A stretch of DNA of 64,000 nucleotides from Rhodococcus sp. B50 (GTDB lineage: Bacteria; Actinomycetota; Actinomycetes; Mycobacteriales; Mycobacteriaceae): NCBI RefSeq assembly GCF_013602415.1, contig NZ_WPAG02000002.1, positions 3,475,480-3,539,479 on the forward strand, read 5' to 3'. Made by a program: the position numbers and the translations under genes. How positions within the stretch are numbered: position 1 is the first letter of the stretch; every line of letters begins with the position of its first letter. The notes under the pieces are model-generated. The model was given only the letters and a program-made list of their open reading frames with translations, was not told the DNA's origin and did not search any database. Below, piece by piece: positions 1 through 12,559 of this stretch.

Positions 1-833
1 TGGGAACCGACACGGGCTGCAGCGTGCGCACCCCGGCCGCGCTGTGCGGGATCGTGGGCTTCAAGCCAGGTTTCGGGGTCCTGCCCGAGCAGGGCGTGTT
101 CCCGCTGTCGACCACCTTCGATCACGTCGGTCTGCTCGCCGCCGACGCCCTGGACGCTTCGCTCGCGTGGGGCGCCCTTCCCGGCATCGCGCACCTGCGC
201 ACCCCGGTCTCCGAACTGCGCATCGGACGGCTCCGTGGTGGCATCTGGGATCTGTCGCCCGTCTTCGACGAAGCGGTCGAGACGGCGTGTCGCACCCTCA
301 CCGACCTGGGCGCCCGCGTCGTCGACGTGGACCTGCCCGAGACCGACGAGATGCTCGGGCTGTATCCCGTGGTCACCGGTTCGGAAGCGTACGAGACGCA
401 TCGTGCGTGGTTCGAAGCCGATCCCGACCGCTACCAGCCCCCGACGGCCGCTCTGCTCGCCGCACAACGCGCCCGGCCCGCGTACGAATACATCCACGCG
501 GCCCGGGCGGTGGCGCGACTGCGTCACGACGTCGTGCATCGCCTCCGCACCGCGGACAAGCTCGACGCGCTGATCACCGTCACCACCGGCGTGCGCTCGG
601 CGCCGCTGACGAGCGATCCCGTCGAGCTGCGCGCGCCGCTGCTGCAGATGTGCATCCCGTTCAGCGTCCTCGGTGTTCCGGCCATGTCGGTGCCCGCCCC
701 GGGCGGTGCTTCGACGCCGGTCGGACTCCAGATCGTCGGGCTCACCGGGGGTACCCGCGGGCACGGGAGCCATCCCGCCGAATCGGCCGCGTTCGCAGTG
801 GCCATGGCGGTGGAGGCGTCGGGGCAGACTTAG
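1..833 (+). CDS. Amidase signature family hydrolase, 5'-truncated by the window edge
   Basis: Amidase-signature enzymes hydrolyse carboxamides with a Ser-cisSer-Lys triad. The open frame is already running at base 3 and reads GTDTGCSVRTPAALCGIVGFKP, where the family usually has GSDTGGSIRxPAAxxGxxGxKP; the serine of TGCS fits the nucleophile position, and a Cys replaces the usual second Gly. The rest is the C-terminal part of the fold, ending PVGLQIVG and a short tail, as is typical. The start and the catalytic Lys lie outside the window, so the substrate cannot be inferred. The stop TAG overlaps the stop of the convergent downstream gene by a few bases. Allophanate- or urethanase-type amidases are possible sub-families; none is claimed. 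Confidence 0.85.
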   Translation, partial: GTDTGCSVRTPAALCGIVGFKPGFGVLPEQGVFPLSTTFDHVGLLAADALDASLAWGALPGIAHLRTPVSELRIGRLRGGIWDLSPVFDEAVETACRTLTDLGARVVDVDLPETDEMLGLYPVVTGSEAYETHRAWFEADPDRYQPPTAALLAAQRARPAYEYIHAARAVARLRHDVVHRLRTADKLDALITVTTGVRSAPLTSDPVELRAPLLQMCIPFSVLGVPAMSVPAPGGASTPVGLQIVGLTGGTRGHGSHPAESAAFAVAMAVEASGQT

Positions 834-1429
834 ATCCGAGAGGCGAGACCTCGGTATTCGAGGACGAAACCGTCCTCATCGACGGTCACCGACGACGACG
901 ATCGCGGCGACAGCACGTGAATCCCGTCGGACGCACTGCTGTAGACGACCGTGGCCTCCCCGATGCTGAGATCGATGAGGTTGACATAGACGACGGGCAC
1001 CTCCACGTCGTCGGCCCCGGTCTGCAGGTCGTGCCGGCGGATGGGCAGGGCATTGAAGAACGGGCTGAACACCACGTCGACATCGAGTGCCCCACCGAAG
1101 GTGGACCGTTGATGGTTGCTGCCGTTGTCGGACATCCAGATGCCCTCTTCGGACCTCGTGAGCGACATGTGGCGCTCACCTGCGGCGAGCGTCGTGCGCA
1201 CCGACAATCTGCGGGTGACACCGTTCTCGTCCGTCACCAAGTCGTACGACGCACTAAATGCCGGATGGTCGGTGCACTCCGCAGCCACGATGCGGCCGGA
1301 TGCCTTGATGCGGCGGCCGGAGAGCTGTACTCGTACCGACTCCATCCGAGGTACATCGACCGCACGCCACGTGAGTAGCGCGGGCCAGGGAGACGCGGAA
1401 CCAGTGGCGTCAGAGGCTGGGGTGCTCAC
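830..1429 (-). CDS. Putative glycolipid-binding domain protein (DUF1089-like)
   Basis: This 199-aa soluble protein resembles the Glycolipid_bind/DUF1089 family, a beta-rich fold whose physiological ligand is not settled. Visible features are an N-terminal LTWRAVDVPRMESVRV strand region, a central SEEGIWMSD...GALDVDVVFSPFFNALPIRR block and a C-terminal VVYVNLIDLSIG segment, all in the order expected for the family. No signal peptide or membrane segment is seen. The GTG start at 1429 is chosen because a TACCGT hexamer lies 7 nt upstream and there is no Shine-Dalgarno sequence, suggesting a leaderless transcript. The gene converges with the amidase and the two stop codons overlap. Family recognition is from memory of the sequence pattern. 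Confidence 0.75.
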   Translation of the reverse strand: MSTPASDATGSASPWPALLTWRAVDVPRMESVRVQLSGRRIKASGRIVAAECTDHPAFSASYDLVTDENGVTRRLSVRTTLAAGERHMSLTRSEEGIWMSDNGSNHQRSTFGGALDVDVVFSPFFNALPIRRHDLQTGADDVEVPVVYVNLIDLSIGEATVVYSSASDGIHVLSPRSSSSVTVDEDGFVLEYRGLASRI

Positions 1430-1436
1430 GGTCTAT

Positions 1437-1442
1437 ACGGTA
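1437..1442 (-). promoter_or_regulatory. Candidate -10 box for leaderless DUF1089-like gene
   Basis: TACCGT on the minus strand lies 7 nt before the GTG at 1429. No ribosome binding site is visible between them. Confidence 0.45.
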
Positions 1443-1515
1443 TGCGACGAAGCGCACACGGTGGGCGGCGGTGTCGTGATTCGTCGGCCCCGACCGCGGC
1501 AGGGTTCCTGTTCCG

Positions 1516-2535
1516 CTACGCCGTGTCCGGCAACGCCTCGTGCCGGGATGCCTGCCGCAGATGATGTGAGAACACCGACAACGCCGCAGCGCCGACGGCG
1601 ACGTTGAGCAGCGCTCCGAACTCCTGCACTGCAAATTCCAGGACGTCGACGAAGAAGACGGTGATCAACGCGGCCGTGCGGAGTGCACGAACGGCCCATC
1701 TCTGCCGGCGCCACAAAGCCACCGAACCCACCATGCACAGCAGGACGGTGACGCCGGAGCCGACGAGCTGGATCACGGTCATCACGTCGTTCGTCCGCTC
1801 GGCAAGATCCTCCTGCAGCGTGGCGACCGCGTTGACGAGAATTCCGACGGAGAACAGCGTGAGCAGAGCCGCCGCCACCCGCACGCTCCGGTCGCCCCGC
1901 AGTCGATCCGGTAGCCGCATCGACACCCATGAGAAGCGCGACGGCACCTCCCGGCACCGAGCGAGAAGTAGGTCGATCTGCTCGACGACCTCGAGGTCGA
2001 CGCCGCCCTCCCGCGCGCGTTCCAGCTGCATTCGCGCCCGGTCGCGATCGGTCGGTGTCAGACCGTGGGTGAGCCCGTCCGTCGCAGTGAGCGCTGCGTT
2101 GGCGAGATACTCGTCGGCCGACGGGCCACGACGGAGATGCACCGCTCGATTGGCCACGAGCAACAACACGACGACCACGTACATGATCGCCACAGACGGG
2201 CGGTAGAAGTAGTCGTTGGTCTTCGTGACGAACTTGCCGACCTCGTCCAGGAACAAGCCGAAGCCGATACCGCCGAGCACCACCGCGATGCGATCGGGTG
2301 CCCGGCCGACGAAGGTCATCGAGACCATCAACGCGGCGATCATGAGCAGCCCACCCCACAGCACATGAGCGATGTGCAGGACCGACCCGCCGACCTGCGG
2401 ATAGCCCGTCAGGTGCAGGTACAGACGCGTGACGAGGATGGTCGCCACCGCGATGATCAAGAGTGCTTCGACCTGCGCGGACGATGCGGTGTCCCGCAAC
2501 AGCCGAGAACGGGAACGGGCCAGCACCGCGGTCAT
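1516..2535 (-). CDS. Polytopic membrane protein of unknown function
   Basis: This 339-aa protein is not recognised. It has about four membrane segments in the N-terminal 135 residues (for example LLIIAVATILVTRLYLHL and SVAIMYVVVVLLLVANRAVHL), then a charged cytoplasmic stretch of about 80 residues with arginine- and glutamate-rich helices (residues about 140-215), then three or four more membrane segments. The first half contains GFGLFLDEVGKFVTKTNDYFYRPSVA, which puts Asp/Glu/Lys residues at a membrane edge. The ATG at 2535 follows TATGCT by 8 nt with no Shine-Dalgarno, so it is probably leaderless. It is divergent from the GIY-YIG gene, 112 bp away. Function could be transport or sensing; nothing decides it. 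Confidence 0.8.
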   Translation of the reverse strand: MTAVLARSRSRLLRDTASSAQVEALLIIAVATILVTRLYLHLTGYPQVGGSVLHIAHVLWGGLLMIAALMVSMTFVGRAPDRIAVVLGGIGFGLFLDEVGKFVTKTNDYFYRPSVAIMYVVVVLLLVANRAVHLRRGPSADEYLANAALTATDGLTHGLTPTDRDRARMQLERAREGGVDLEVVEQIDLLLARCREVPSRFSWVSMRLPDRLRGDRSVRVAAALLTLFSVGILVNAVATLQEDLAERTNDVMTVIQLVGSGVTVLLCMVGSVALWRRQRWAVRALRTAALITVFFVDVLEFAVQEFGALLNVAVGAAALSVFSHHLRQASRHEALPDTA

Positions 2536-2543
2536 GGCTCGCG

Positions 2544-2549
2544 AGCATA
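2544..2549 (-). promoter_or_regulatory. Candidate -10 box for leaderless membrane protein gene
   Basis: TATGCT on the minus strand, 8 nt before the ATG at 2535. Confidence 0.45.
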
Positions 2550-2635
2550 TCCCGGCCGGGTTCTCCTCGGGCTTCTCCGCCGGATTCGGCGGCGCGGCGC
2601 CTGCGCGGAGCGGCTCCCCGATCTGCTGTGTGGCC

Positions 2636-2641
2636 TAGAGT
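2636..2641 (+). promoter_or_regulatory. Candidate -10 box for leaderless GIY-YIG gene
   Basis: TAGAGT lies 6 nt before the ATG at 2648. There is no room for a ribosome binding site. Confidence 0.5.
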
Positions 2642-2647
2642 CGCTCT

Positions 2648-3808
2648 ATGCGCACAGTGTGGACAGTTCCTCCGAACATTGCCCAAACTCTGCTGGAATC
2701 TCCCGAGATCCAGATGTTCCTGACCAGCAACGAGTTGCCGGACACAGCGGACGATCCACGCCAGAGACTCGCGGAGTTCACCCATGCGCTCGGCGCACTG
2801 AGTCGTCACATCGGACGCACCTTCGGTTCCGTGGATGTAGCAAACCGCGAACTGTTCGGCGGGTCCGCCGGCAAGGTACCGGTAGCGCTGCGCCTGACCG
2901 TTCTGCGGGCCCTCGTGAACCACGTCGACGACCGCGCCCCCAGCCCGAAACTGCTTCCGAAGAACATCTGCGACCAGCTCGGTGCCTACGTCTACGCCCT
3001 GCTCGACCCTCGCGACCGGAGCATCTTCTACATCGGTGCCGGACGCGGAAACCGGATCTTCACTCTGGTGTGGACCGCACTCGGGGAGACCTCGAAGCTC
3101 ACCGAGTCCGGCGAGAAGGCACCACTGTCCACACCGGAGACCGAGGCGGCTCTGCGGCGCATCCGAACCGTCTACGAGTCCGGCTACGCGGTGGAGCATT
3201 TCGTCGTCGCCGACGCCCTGAATCCGAAGACCGACGGTGACCACACCGCCGCGGTAACGGCCGAAGCGGTCATCGCGGCACTCGGACTGATCGAACCGCA
3301 CCGCGGCGAATGGGTACTGACCAACCTGGCGGGCTCCACCGAGGAATCCGAGGCCGACCGCACGGCGATCCCGATCGCCGAACTCGTGCGTCAGTACTCG
3401 GCCTCGCCCGCTCCCGAACTGCCTACGCCGTGCGTGGTACTCCGGGTCAACGAAGCGAAGAAGGCCTCTCCCGCAGCGGTGCGCGAACTCGCGTCAAAGC
3501 CGTGGCCGGCGGGTTCGGCGGCTCGCGGAATCGACGGACTACCGATCATCGTCGTCGCCGACAATGTCGTCCGGGCGGTCTACCGCGCCACGGGCTGGGA
3601 GGCGGCCGCTCGCACGGAGGAGAACGGCGGCACGATCCTCTACCGCTTCGTCGGGGAAGCCGACGAAGAGCTCGAGGGCAAGTTCGTCAACACTCGCGTC
3701 ACACCCGACCGGCTCGGTCTCAAGCGCTGGCCGTCGCACGGCTGGGCGCCGCGTCTGACGCGTGCTCTGCCCAGGCCGGTCGCGCGTCCGAAGGCATCAC
3801 GCTCCTGA
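2648..3808 (+). CDS. GIY-YIG (LEM3-like) domain protein
   Basis: The 386-aa protein contains a GIY-YIG-like core at residues 114-138: YVYALLDPRD then IFYIGAGRGNRIF. This form, with YVY and FYIG and a following GxGNR, matches the LEM3-like branch of the GIY-YIG nuclease superfamily. Residues 1-110 form a helical N-terminal part. From about residue 220 there is a second region (WVLTNLAG...ELVRQYSA...PCVVLRVNEAK) of the kind seen in uncharacterised bacterial relatives. Whether it cuts nucleic acid is unknown; the Arg of GNR and a downstream Glu would be needed. It is likely leaderless from a TAGAGT box and ends 5 nt before a strong hairpin. It stands alone, next to the rRNA operon terminator. 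Confidence 0.75.
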   Translation: MRTVWTVPPNIAQTLLESPEIQMFLTSNELPDTADDPRQRLAEFTHALGALSRHIGRTFGSVDVANRELFGGSAGKVPVALRLTVLRALVNHVDDRAPSPKLLPKNICDQLGAYVYALLDPRDRSIFYIGAGRGNRIFTLVWTALGETSKLTESGEKAPLSTPETEAALRRIRTVYESGYAVEHFVVADALNPKTDGDHTAAVTAEAVIAALGLIEPHRGEWVLTNLAGSTEESEADRTAIPIAELVRQYSASPAPELPTPCVVLRVNEAKKASPAAVRELASKPWPAGSAARGIDGLPIIVVADNVVRAVYRATGWEAAARTEENGGTILYRFVGEADEELEGKFVNTRVTPDRLGLKRWPSHGWAPRLTRALPRPVARPKASRS

Positions 3809-3812
3809 TGTA

Positions 3813-3847
3813 GAGCTGCTTCCCGGTTCGTTCCGAGCCGGGAAGCA
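3813..3847 (+). terminator. Hairpin terminator after the GIY-YIG gene
   Basis: A perfect 12-bp inverted repeat (GCTGCTTCCCGG and its complement) with an 11-nt loop begins 5 nt after the stop codon. No long T-run follows, which is common in actinobacteria. Confidence 0.65.
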
Positions 3848-3902
3848 GCGGCTTCGGTTCTCGAAAACCGTTGAGCCGGCACATCTTCCGGATACAGAAA
3901 CA

Positions 3903-3936
3903 CGAAAGGGGACCCACTGCTGTGGGTCCCCTTTCG
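3903..3936 (-). terminator. Terminator of the rRNA operon
   Basis: A perfect 15-bp stem (CGAAAGGGGACCCAC and complement) with the 4-nt loop TGCT lies just beyond the 5S 3' end in the minus-strand direction and is followed by a T-rich stretch (TGTTTCT). Confidence 0.85.
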
Positions 3937-3944
3937 GAACGGGT

Positions 3945-4062
3945 GTTCGGCGGTGTCCTACTCTCCCACACCCTGTCGAGTGCAGTACCATCGGCGCAGA
4001 CAGGCTTAGCTTCCGGGTTCGGAATGGGACCGGGCGTTTCCCTGTCGCTATGGCCGCCGTAA
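3945..4062 (-). rRNA. rrf: 5S ribosomal RNA
   Basis: The minus strand begins GTTACGGCGGCCATAGCG, contains the conserved CCCATTCCGAACCCGGAAG segment and ends with GAGAGTAGGACACCGCCGAAC, as in actinobacterial 5S rRNA. Length is about 118 nt. It is the last gene of a 16S-23S-5S operon, 108 bp after the 23S gene. Ends are set by homology and may be off by a few bases. Confidence 0.95.
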
Positions 4063-4170
4063 CTCTATGAAACAGTAACCACGCACCGAACCGGGTTCAC
4101 CCCGCGGGGTGTTTCCGGTTCTGATGTGTGTGTTGTTTCAGATACCGCACAGTGGACGCGTAACATCTTC

Positions 4171-9130
<4,960 letters not shown>

Positions 9131-9310
9131 GAAGACTCACAATCACCCCCGAAAGGGCAATCAGTCAAAGACATCGAGTCAAATCACTAGCAAAAAAACT
9201 CAAACTAGCAAAACACTGAACCACCGCAGACGGAAGAATGCGATGTCCAGCAACAACCACCGAACAAAATTCGATGGCCGCACCAAAAATTATTTGGCAC
9301 TGACATTCAT

Positions 9311-9340
9311 CGGCACACTGTTGAGTTCTCAAAGAACACG
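9311..9340 (-). promoter_or_regulatory. rRNA leader antitermination/processing element
   Basis: The minus strand reads GTGTTCTTTGAGAACTCAAC then AGTGTGCCG, the conserved BoxA-like leader element of actinobacterial rRNA operons. It lies about 180 nt before the 16S 5' end, and a partly matching copy occurs in the 16S-23S spacer. Confidence 0.65.
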
Positions 9341-9412
9341 CACACATCATCACGTTCCGGACTGTTGTCCGAACCGCTCTGAGGCAACTGTTCCAGCCTA
9401 CTTCCTTCTGCT

Positions 9413-9430
9413 CACGGACGCAAGTCCGTG
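9413..9430 (-). repeat. Small inverted repeat in the rRNA leader
   Basis: CACGGAC-GCAA-GTCCGTG is a perfect 7-bp hairpin between the candidate rRNA promoter and the BoxA-like element. Its role is unknown; a leader stem is the simplest reading. Apart from this, the promoter and the BoxA-like element, I see nothing else in the 9131-9745 intergenic stretch. Confidence 0.5.
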
Positions 9431-9566
9431 TTGCTTTCGGAACCAGGGGCGACTCGAAACCTTACCAGAAGGTTCGGAGCCATCACATTCGCAGGCGCCT
9501 TCGTCCAACCTCGTTGTCCCGTTCCTTTCGGCCCGGGTCGGTGTCCGTGTCGCTCTGACCTGGAAT

Positions 9567-9596
9567 AAGTTACGCGAACATCTCCGAGAAAACCAA
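9567..9596 (-). promoter_or_regulatory. Candidate rRNA operon promoter
   Basis: On the minus strand TTGGTT (complement 9591-9596) and TAACTT (complement 9567-9572) are separated by 18 nt, about 440 nt upstream of the 16S gene. This is a pattern match only; further rRNA promoters may exist in the same 600-bp region. Confidence 0.35.
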
Positions 9597-9745
9597 ATCG
9601 CCTGATCAACGCATGTTTTGGCCTCTCCGATCCCCTTATGAGAGGTACAGGACGACCCGTCCACCGTGGTGCCCGTCGCGTCCGCTCACGGATCGTCCTA
9701 CTTCTCGAGTAACGTTCACGGTTGAGTTGAGCGAGGAAGGGTGCC

Positions 9746-10909
9746 GTGACGTCGACGGGGAACATGGTGGGGTTGTTCGCCGGTATCGGCGGGCTGGAGC
9801 TCGGACTCGGGCGACACGGTTGGAACACCGAACTCCTCTGCGAGATCGAGCCGGGGGCTCAGGCAGTACTACGCACGCGTTTCCCCGACGTTCCCCTTCA
9901 TCCGGACGTCACGCGTCTCCGCTCTCTCCCCCGCGATACAGAACTCGTCGCCGCAGGCTTCCCGTGCCAGGACCTCTCCCAGGCGGGTCGCACGGCCGGC
10001 ATCACGGGATCGAAGTCCGGACTCGTCGACGAGGTGTTCCGTCTCGTCAAACGTAAGAACGGCCCGCGCTGGCTCGTCGTGGAGAACGTTCCCTTCATGC
10101 TGCAGCTCGGTCGTGGTGCAGCGATGCGCCACATCACCGACGCGTTCGAGGAACTCGGCTACATGTGGGCCTATCGCGTGGTCGACGCCCGCGCATTCGG
10201 CCTTCCCCAGCGCCGGCACCGCGTCCTGATGGTCGCCTCGCGCACAGACGACCCCCGCACCGTGTTGTTCGGCGAGGATGCCGGGATGCCCATTGAGGGC
10301 AATCCCGATCTGTTCCCGTGTGGTTTCTACTGGACGGAGGGTGTGCGCGGACTCGGATGGGCGGTCAACGCCGTGCCCACACTGAAGGGCGGCTCGACCC
10401 TCGGAATCGCCAGTCCACCGGCCGTGCGACTGCCGTCCGGCGAGATCGTCACCCCCGGCCTGACCGACGCGGAACGACTCCAGGGATTCGACGCCGACTG
10501 GACCGCGCCCGCCGTCGAGGCTCCCGGCGTCCGATCCGGACACCGGTGGCGTCTGGTCGGCAATGCGGTCAGCGTCCGGATGGCGTCGTGGGTGGGCCAC
10601 CGACTGAACAACCCGATCGAGTACAGCTCCGATCACGAGACACCGCTGCGTCCGGGTGACACCTGGCCGACCGCCGCGTGGGGTACGCGTGGGCAGGCGT
10701 TCCGCGTGCACGAGTCGCAATGGCCCGTCCAGGCATCCTACGAGGACCTCGGAGACTTCCTCCTCGACGCTCGTCTGCTCTCGGCGCGGGCGACGGCGGG
10801 TTTCCTCCGGCGCGCACGGTCCGGCAACCTTCGTTTCCTGCCGGGATTCCTCGAGGACGTCGAGAACCACCTCGAACGCATGGGTGGATTCCCGCGAGTG
10901 GCGGCCTGA
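9746..10909 (+). CDS. DNA (cytosine-5-)-methyltransferase
   Basis: The enzyme transfers methyl from S-adenosylmethionine to C5 of cytosine in a specific DNA site. All core motifs are visible in this 387-aa protein: motif I FAGIGGLELGL (residues 11-21), motif IV GFPCQDLSQAG with catalytic Cys74, motif VI ENV (113-115), motif VIII QRRHR (155-159), motif IX around RLQGFDADW and motif X RLVGNAVSV. The target-recognition region lies at about residues 170-240, and there is an extra C-terminal segment of about 80 residues. The GTG start at 9746 follows GAGGAAGG. A vsr gene follows 23 bp later. No restriction endonuclease is next to it, so it is an orphan methyltransferase or the remnant of a restriction-modification system. 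It is divergent from the rRNA operon. Confidence 0.93.
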   Translation: MTSTGNMVGLFAGIGGLELGLGRHGWNTELLCEIEPGAQAVLRTRFPDVPLHPDVTRLRSLPRDTELVAAGFPCQDLSQAGRTAGITGSKSGLVDEVFRLVKRKNGPRWLVVENVPFMLQLGRGAAMRHITDAFEELGYMWAYRVVDARAFGLPQRRHRVLMVASRTDDPRTVLFGEDAGMPIEGNPDLFPCGFYWTEGVRGLGWAVNAVPTLKGGSTLGIASPPAVRLPSGEIVTPGLTDAERLQGFDADWTAPAVEAPGVRSGHRWRLVGNAVSVRMASWVGHRLNNPIEYSSDHETPLRPGDTWPTAAWGTRGQAFRVHESQWPVQASYEDLGDFLLDARLLSARATAGFLRRARSGNLRFLPGFLEDVENHLERMGGFPRVAA

Positions 10910-10932
10910 GCCACGGTGACGGAGTCGCGGTG

Positions 10933-11379
10933 ATGTCGTCGGATCGGCCCGGGACGGATCCGCGTACGAGTGCGCGGATGAGCCGGCAGCGTCGACGCGA
11001 CACCGTTCCCGAAGTTGCGTTGCGCAGAGAACTGCATCGCCGTGGTCGGCGGTTCTTCGTCGACCGTGCTCCGCTGCCCGGACTGCGACGACGCGCCGAC
11101 CTGGTCTTTCCTCGTCGCCGGGTCGCGGTCTATGTGGACGGCTGCTTCTGGCACAGTTGCCCGCAGCACGCGACCTACCCGAAGAACAACGCCGAATGGT
11201 GGGCGGCCAAGCTGGCGGCCAACGTACAGCGCGACCGGGACACCGACATGCGACTGCAGACCGCGGGGTGGACGGTGGTGCGGGTATGGGAGCACGAGGA
11301 CCCCGTCGCCGCCGCGACTCGCGTGGAGACTGCTCTGTCGTCGCCCCCGGACACGGACAGAGGCCCGGCGCAGGGATGA
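10933..11379 (+). CDS. vsr: Very short patch repair endonuclease (Vsr)
   Basis: Vsr nicks DNA at T:G mismatches created by deamination of 5-methylcytosine in the site of its partner methyltransferase, starting repair. The 148-aa protein matches the family's usual length of about 150. It has the N-terminal MSRQRRRDTVPEVALRRELHRRG, the RADLVFPRRRVAVYVDGCFWH block with the catalytic Asp of ADLVF, the zinc-type FWHSCPQH segment and the C-terminal GWTVVRVWEHE. The ATG at 10933 gives the family-like N-terminus; a GTG one codon earlier is also possible. Its position right after the methyltransferase supports a joint role in protecting the methylated site from mutation. Confidence 0.92.
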   Translation: MSSDRPGTDPRTSARMSRQRRRDTVPEVALRRELHRRGRRFFVDRAPLPGLRRRADLVFPRRRVAVYVDGCFWHSCPQHATYPKNNAEWWAAKLAANVQRDRDTDMRLQTAGWTVVRVWEHEDPVAAATRVETALSSPPDTDRGPAQG

Positions 11380-11410
11380 CCTCCCCGCACCGGCCCCGAG
11401 ACCTACCCGA

Positions 11411-12559
11411 TCAGCCCTTCGTGAGCTGCGCGTACCGCGCGACGTGCTGCTCGGCGGTACCGAACTCGTACTCGATCGCGGTCAGCCGCTTGAAGTAGTG
11501 CCCGACGGCGAGTTCTTCCGTCATGCCCATACCGCCGTGGAGCTGGACGGCGTTCTGGCCGACGAAGCGTGCCGCGCGGCTGATCGTCGCCTTCGCGGCC
11601 GAGGATGCCCGCGCCCGCGTGGCATCGTCGCTGTCGAGATGGAGAACGGCCAGATAGGCGGCGGCGACCGCCTGCTCGACCTCCATGTACATGTCGACCA
11701 TGCGGTGCTGGAGCGCCTGGAAGCTGCCGATGGACTGACCGAACTGCTGACGTTGCTTCGCGTACTCGACCGTGTCGGCGAGCACCTTGCGCATGAGACC
11801 CACCGCTTCGGCCGAGACGGCGGCGATCGCCTCGTCGATGCCGCGGGAGATGGACGGCCATGCGCCGCCCTCCTCGCCGAGCAACGAGCCGGCGGGCAGT
11901 CGCAGACCCGAGAAGACCAGGTCGGCAGCGCGTCGATCGTCGATCGTGCGGTAGGAGTGGATCTCCACACCGGCCGGCGGGTCTGCGGGATCGAAGTCGA
12001 CGAGGAACAGCGAGATCCCGTCGGTGTCGGTGCGCTCGCCCGACGTGCGGGCGGTCACGAGCAGGTGCGTCGCCAGCGGAGCGCTGGTGACGACGGTCTT
12101 CTCCCCGTCGAGGACCCACTCGTCGCCTTCGCGACGCGCAGTGGTGGACACGTCGTGGAAGACGTACCCGGAGGTGGGCTCCGTCGCGGCGAAGGCCGTG
12201 ACGGCCTCTCCGGCAGCGATCGCCTCGAGGACGGACCGGGCTCGATCGACCCCCGCGCGACCGAGCAGTCCGCCCCCGAGGACGACCGTGTCGACGTACG
12301 GCTCGACGACGAGTGCATGTCCGAGTGCTTCGGACACCACCATCAGTTCGACCGGTCCGCCGCCCATTCCCCCCACATCTTCCGGAAGCGTCGCCCCGAG
12401 GATTCCGAGATCCTCGGCAAATGCTCGCCACACCTCCGGTTGCCAACCTTCACCGGTGGTCGCGACCTTCCGGCTTTGCGCCAGGTCGTAGCGACCGGCG
12501 AGGAACTTGGTGACCGAATCACGAAGGAGCTCCTGCTCCTTGCTCAAACCGAAGTCCAT
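11411..12559 (-). CDS. Acyl-CoA dehydrogenase family protein, small subunit of a pair
   Basis: This 382-aa flavoprotein belongs to the acyl-CoA dehydrogenases, which oxidise acyl-CoA to trans-2-enoyl-CoA using FAD. The N-terminus MDFGLSKEQELLRDSVTKFL, the central AFAATEPTSGY region (usually xxxTEPxxGSD), the WVLDGEKTVVT strand and the C-terminal GHYFKRLTAIEYEFGTAEQH are visible. The TEPTSGY segment departs from the TEPxxGSD consensus, so FAD or substrate contacts may differ. The start is placed at 12559, where ATG overlaps the stop of the upstream dehydrogenase by one base (TGATG), which implies translational coupling. Such adjacent non-identical dehydrogenases often form heterotetramers in actinobacteria, as for the steroid side-chain enzymes; that is inference here. 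Confidence 0.88.
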   Translation of the reverse strand: MDFGLSKEQELLRDSVTKFLAGRYDLAQSRKVATTGEGWQPEVWRAFAEDLGILGATLPEDVGGMGGGPVELMVVSEALGHALVVEPYVDTVVLGGGLLGRAGVDRARSVLEAIAAGEAVTAFAATEPTSGYVFHDVSTTARREGDEWVLDGEKTVVTSAPLATHLLVTARTSGERTDTDGISLFLVDFDPADPPAGVEIHSYRTIDDRRAADLVFSGLRLPAGSLLGEEGGAWPSISRGIDEAIAAVSAEAVGLMRKVLADTVEYAKQRQQFGQSIGSFQALQHRMVDMYMEVEQAVAAAYLAVLHLDSDDATRARASSAAKATISRAARFVGQNAVQLHGGMGMTEELAVGHYFKRLTAIEYEFGTAEQHVARYAQLTKG

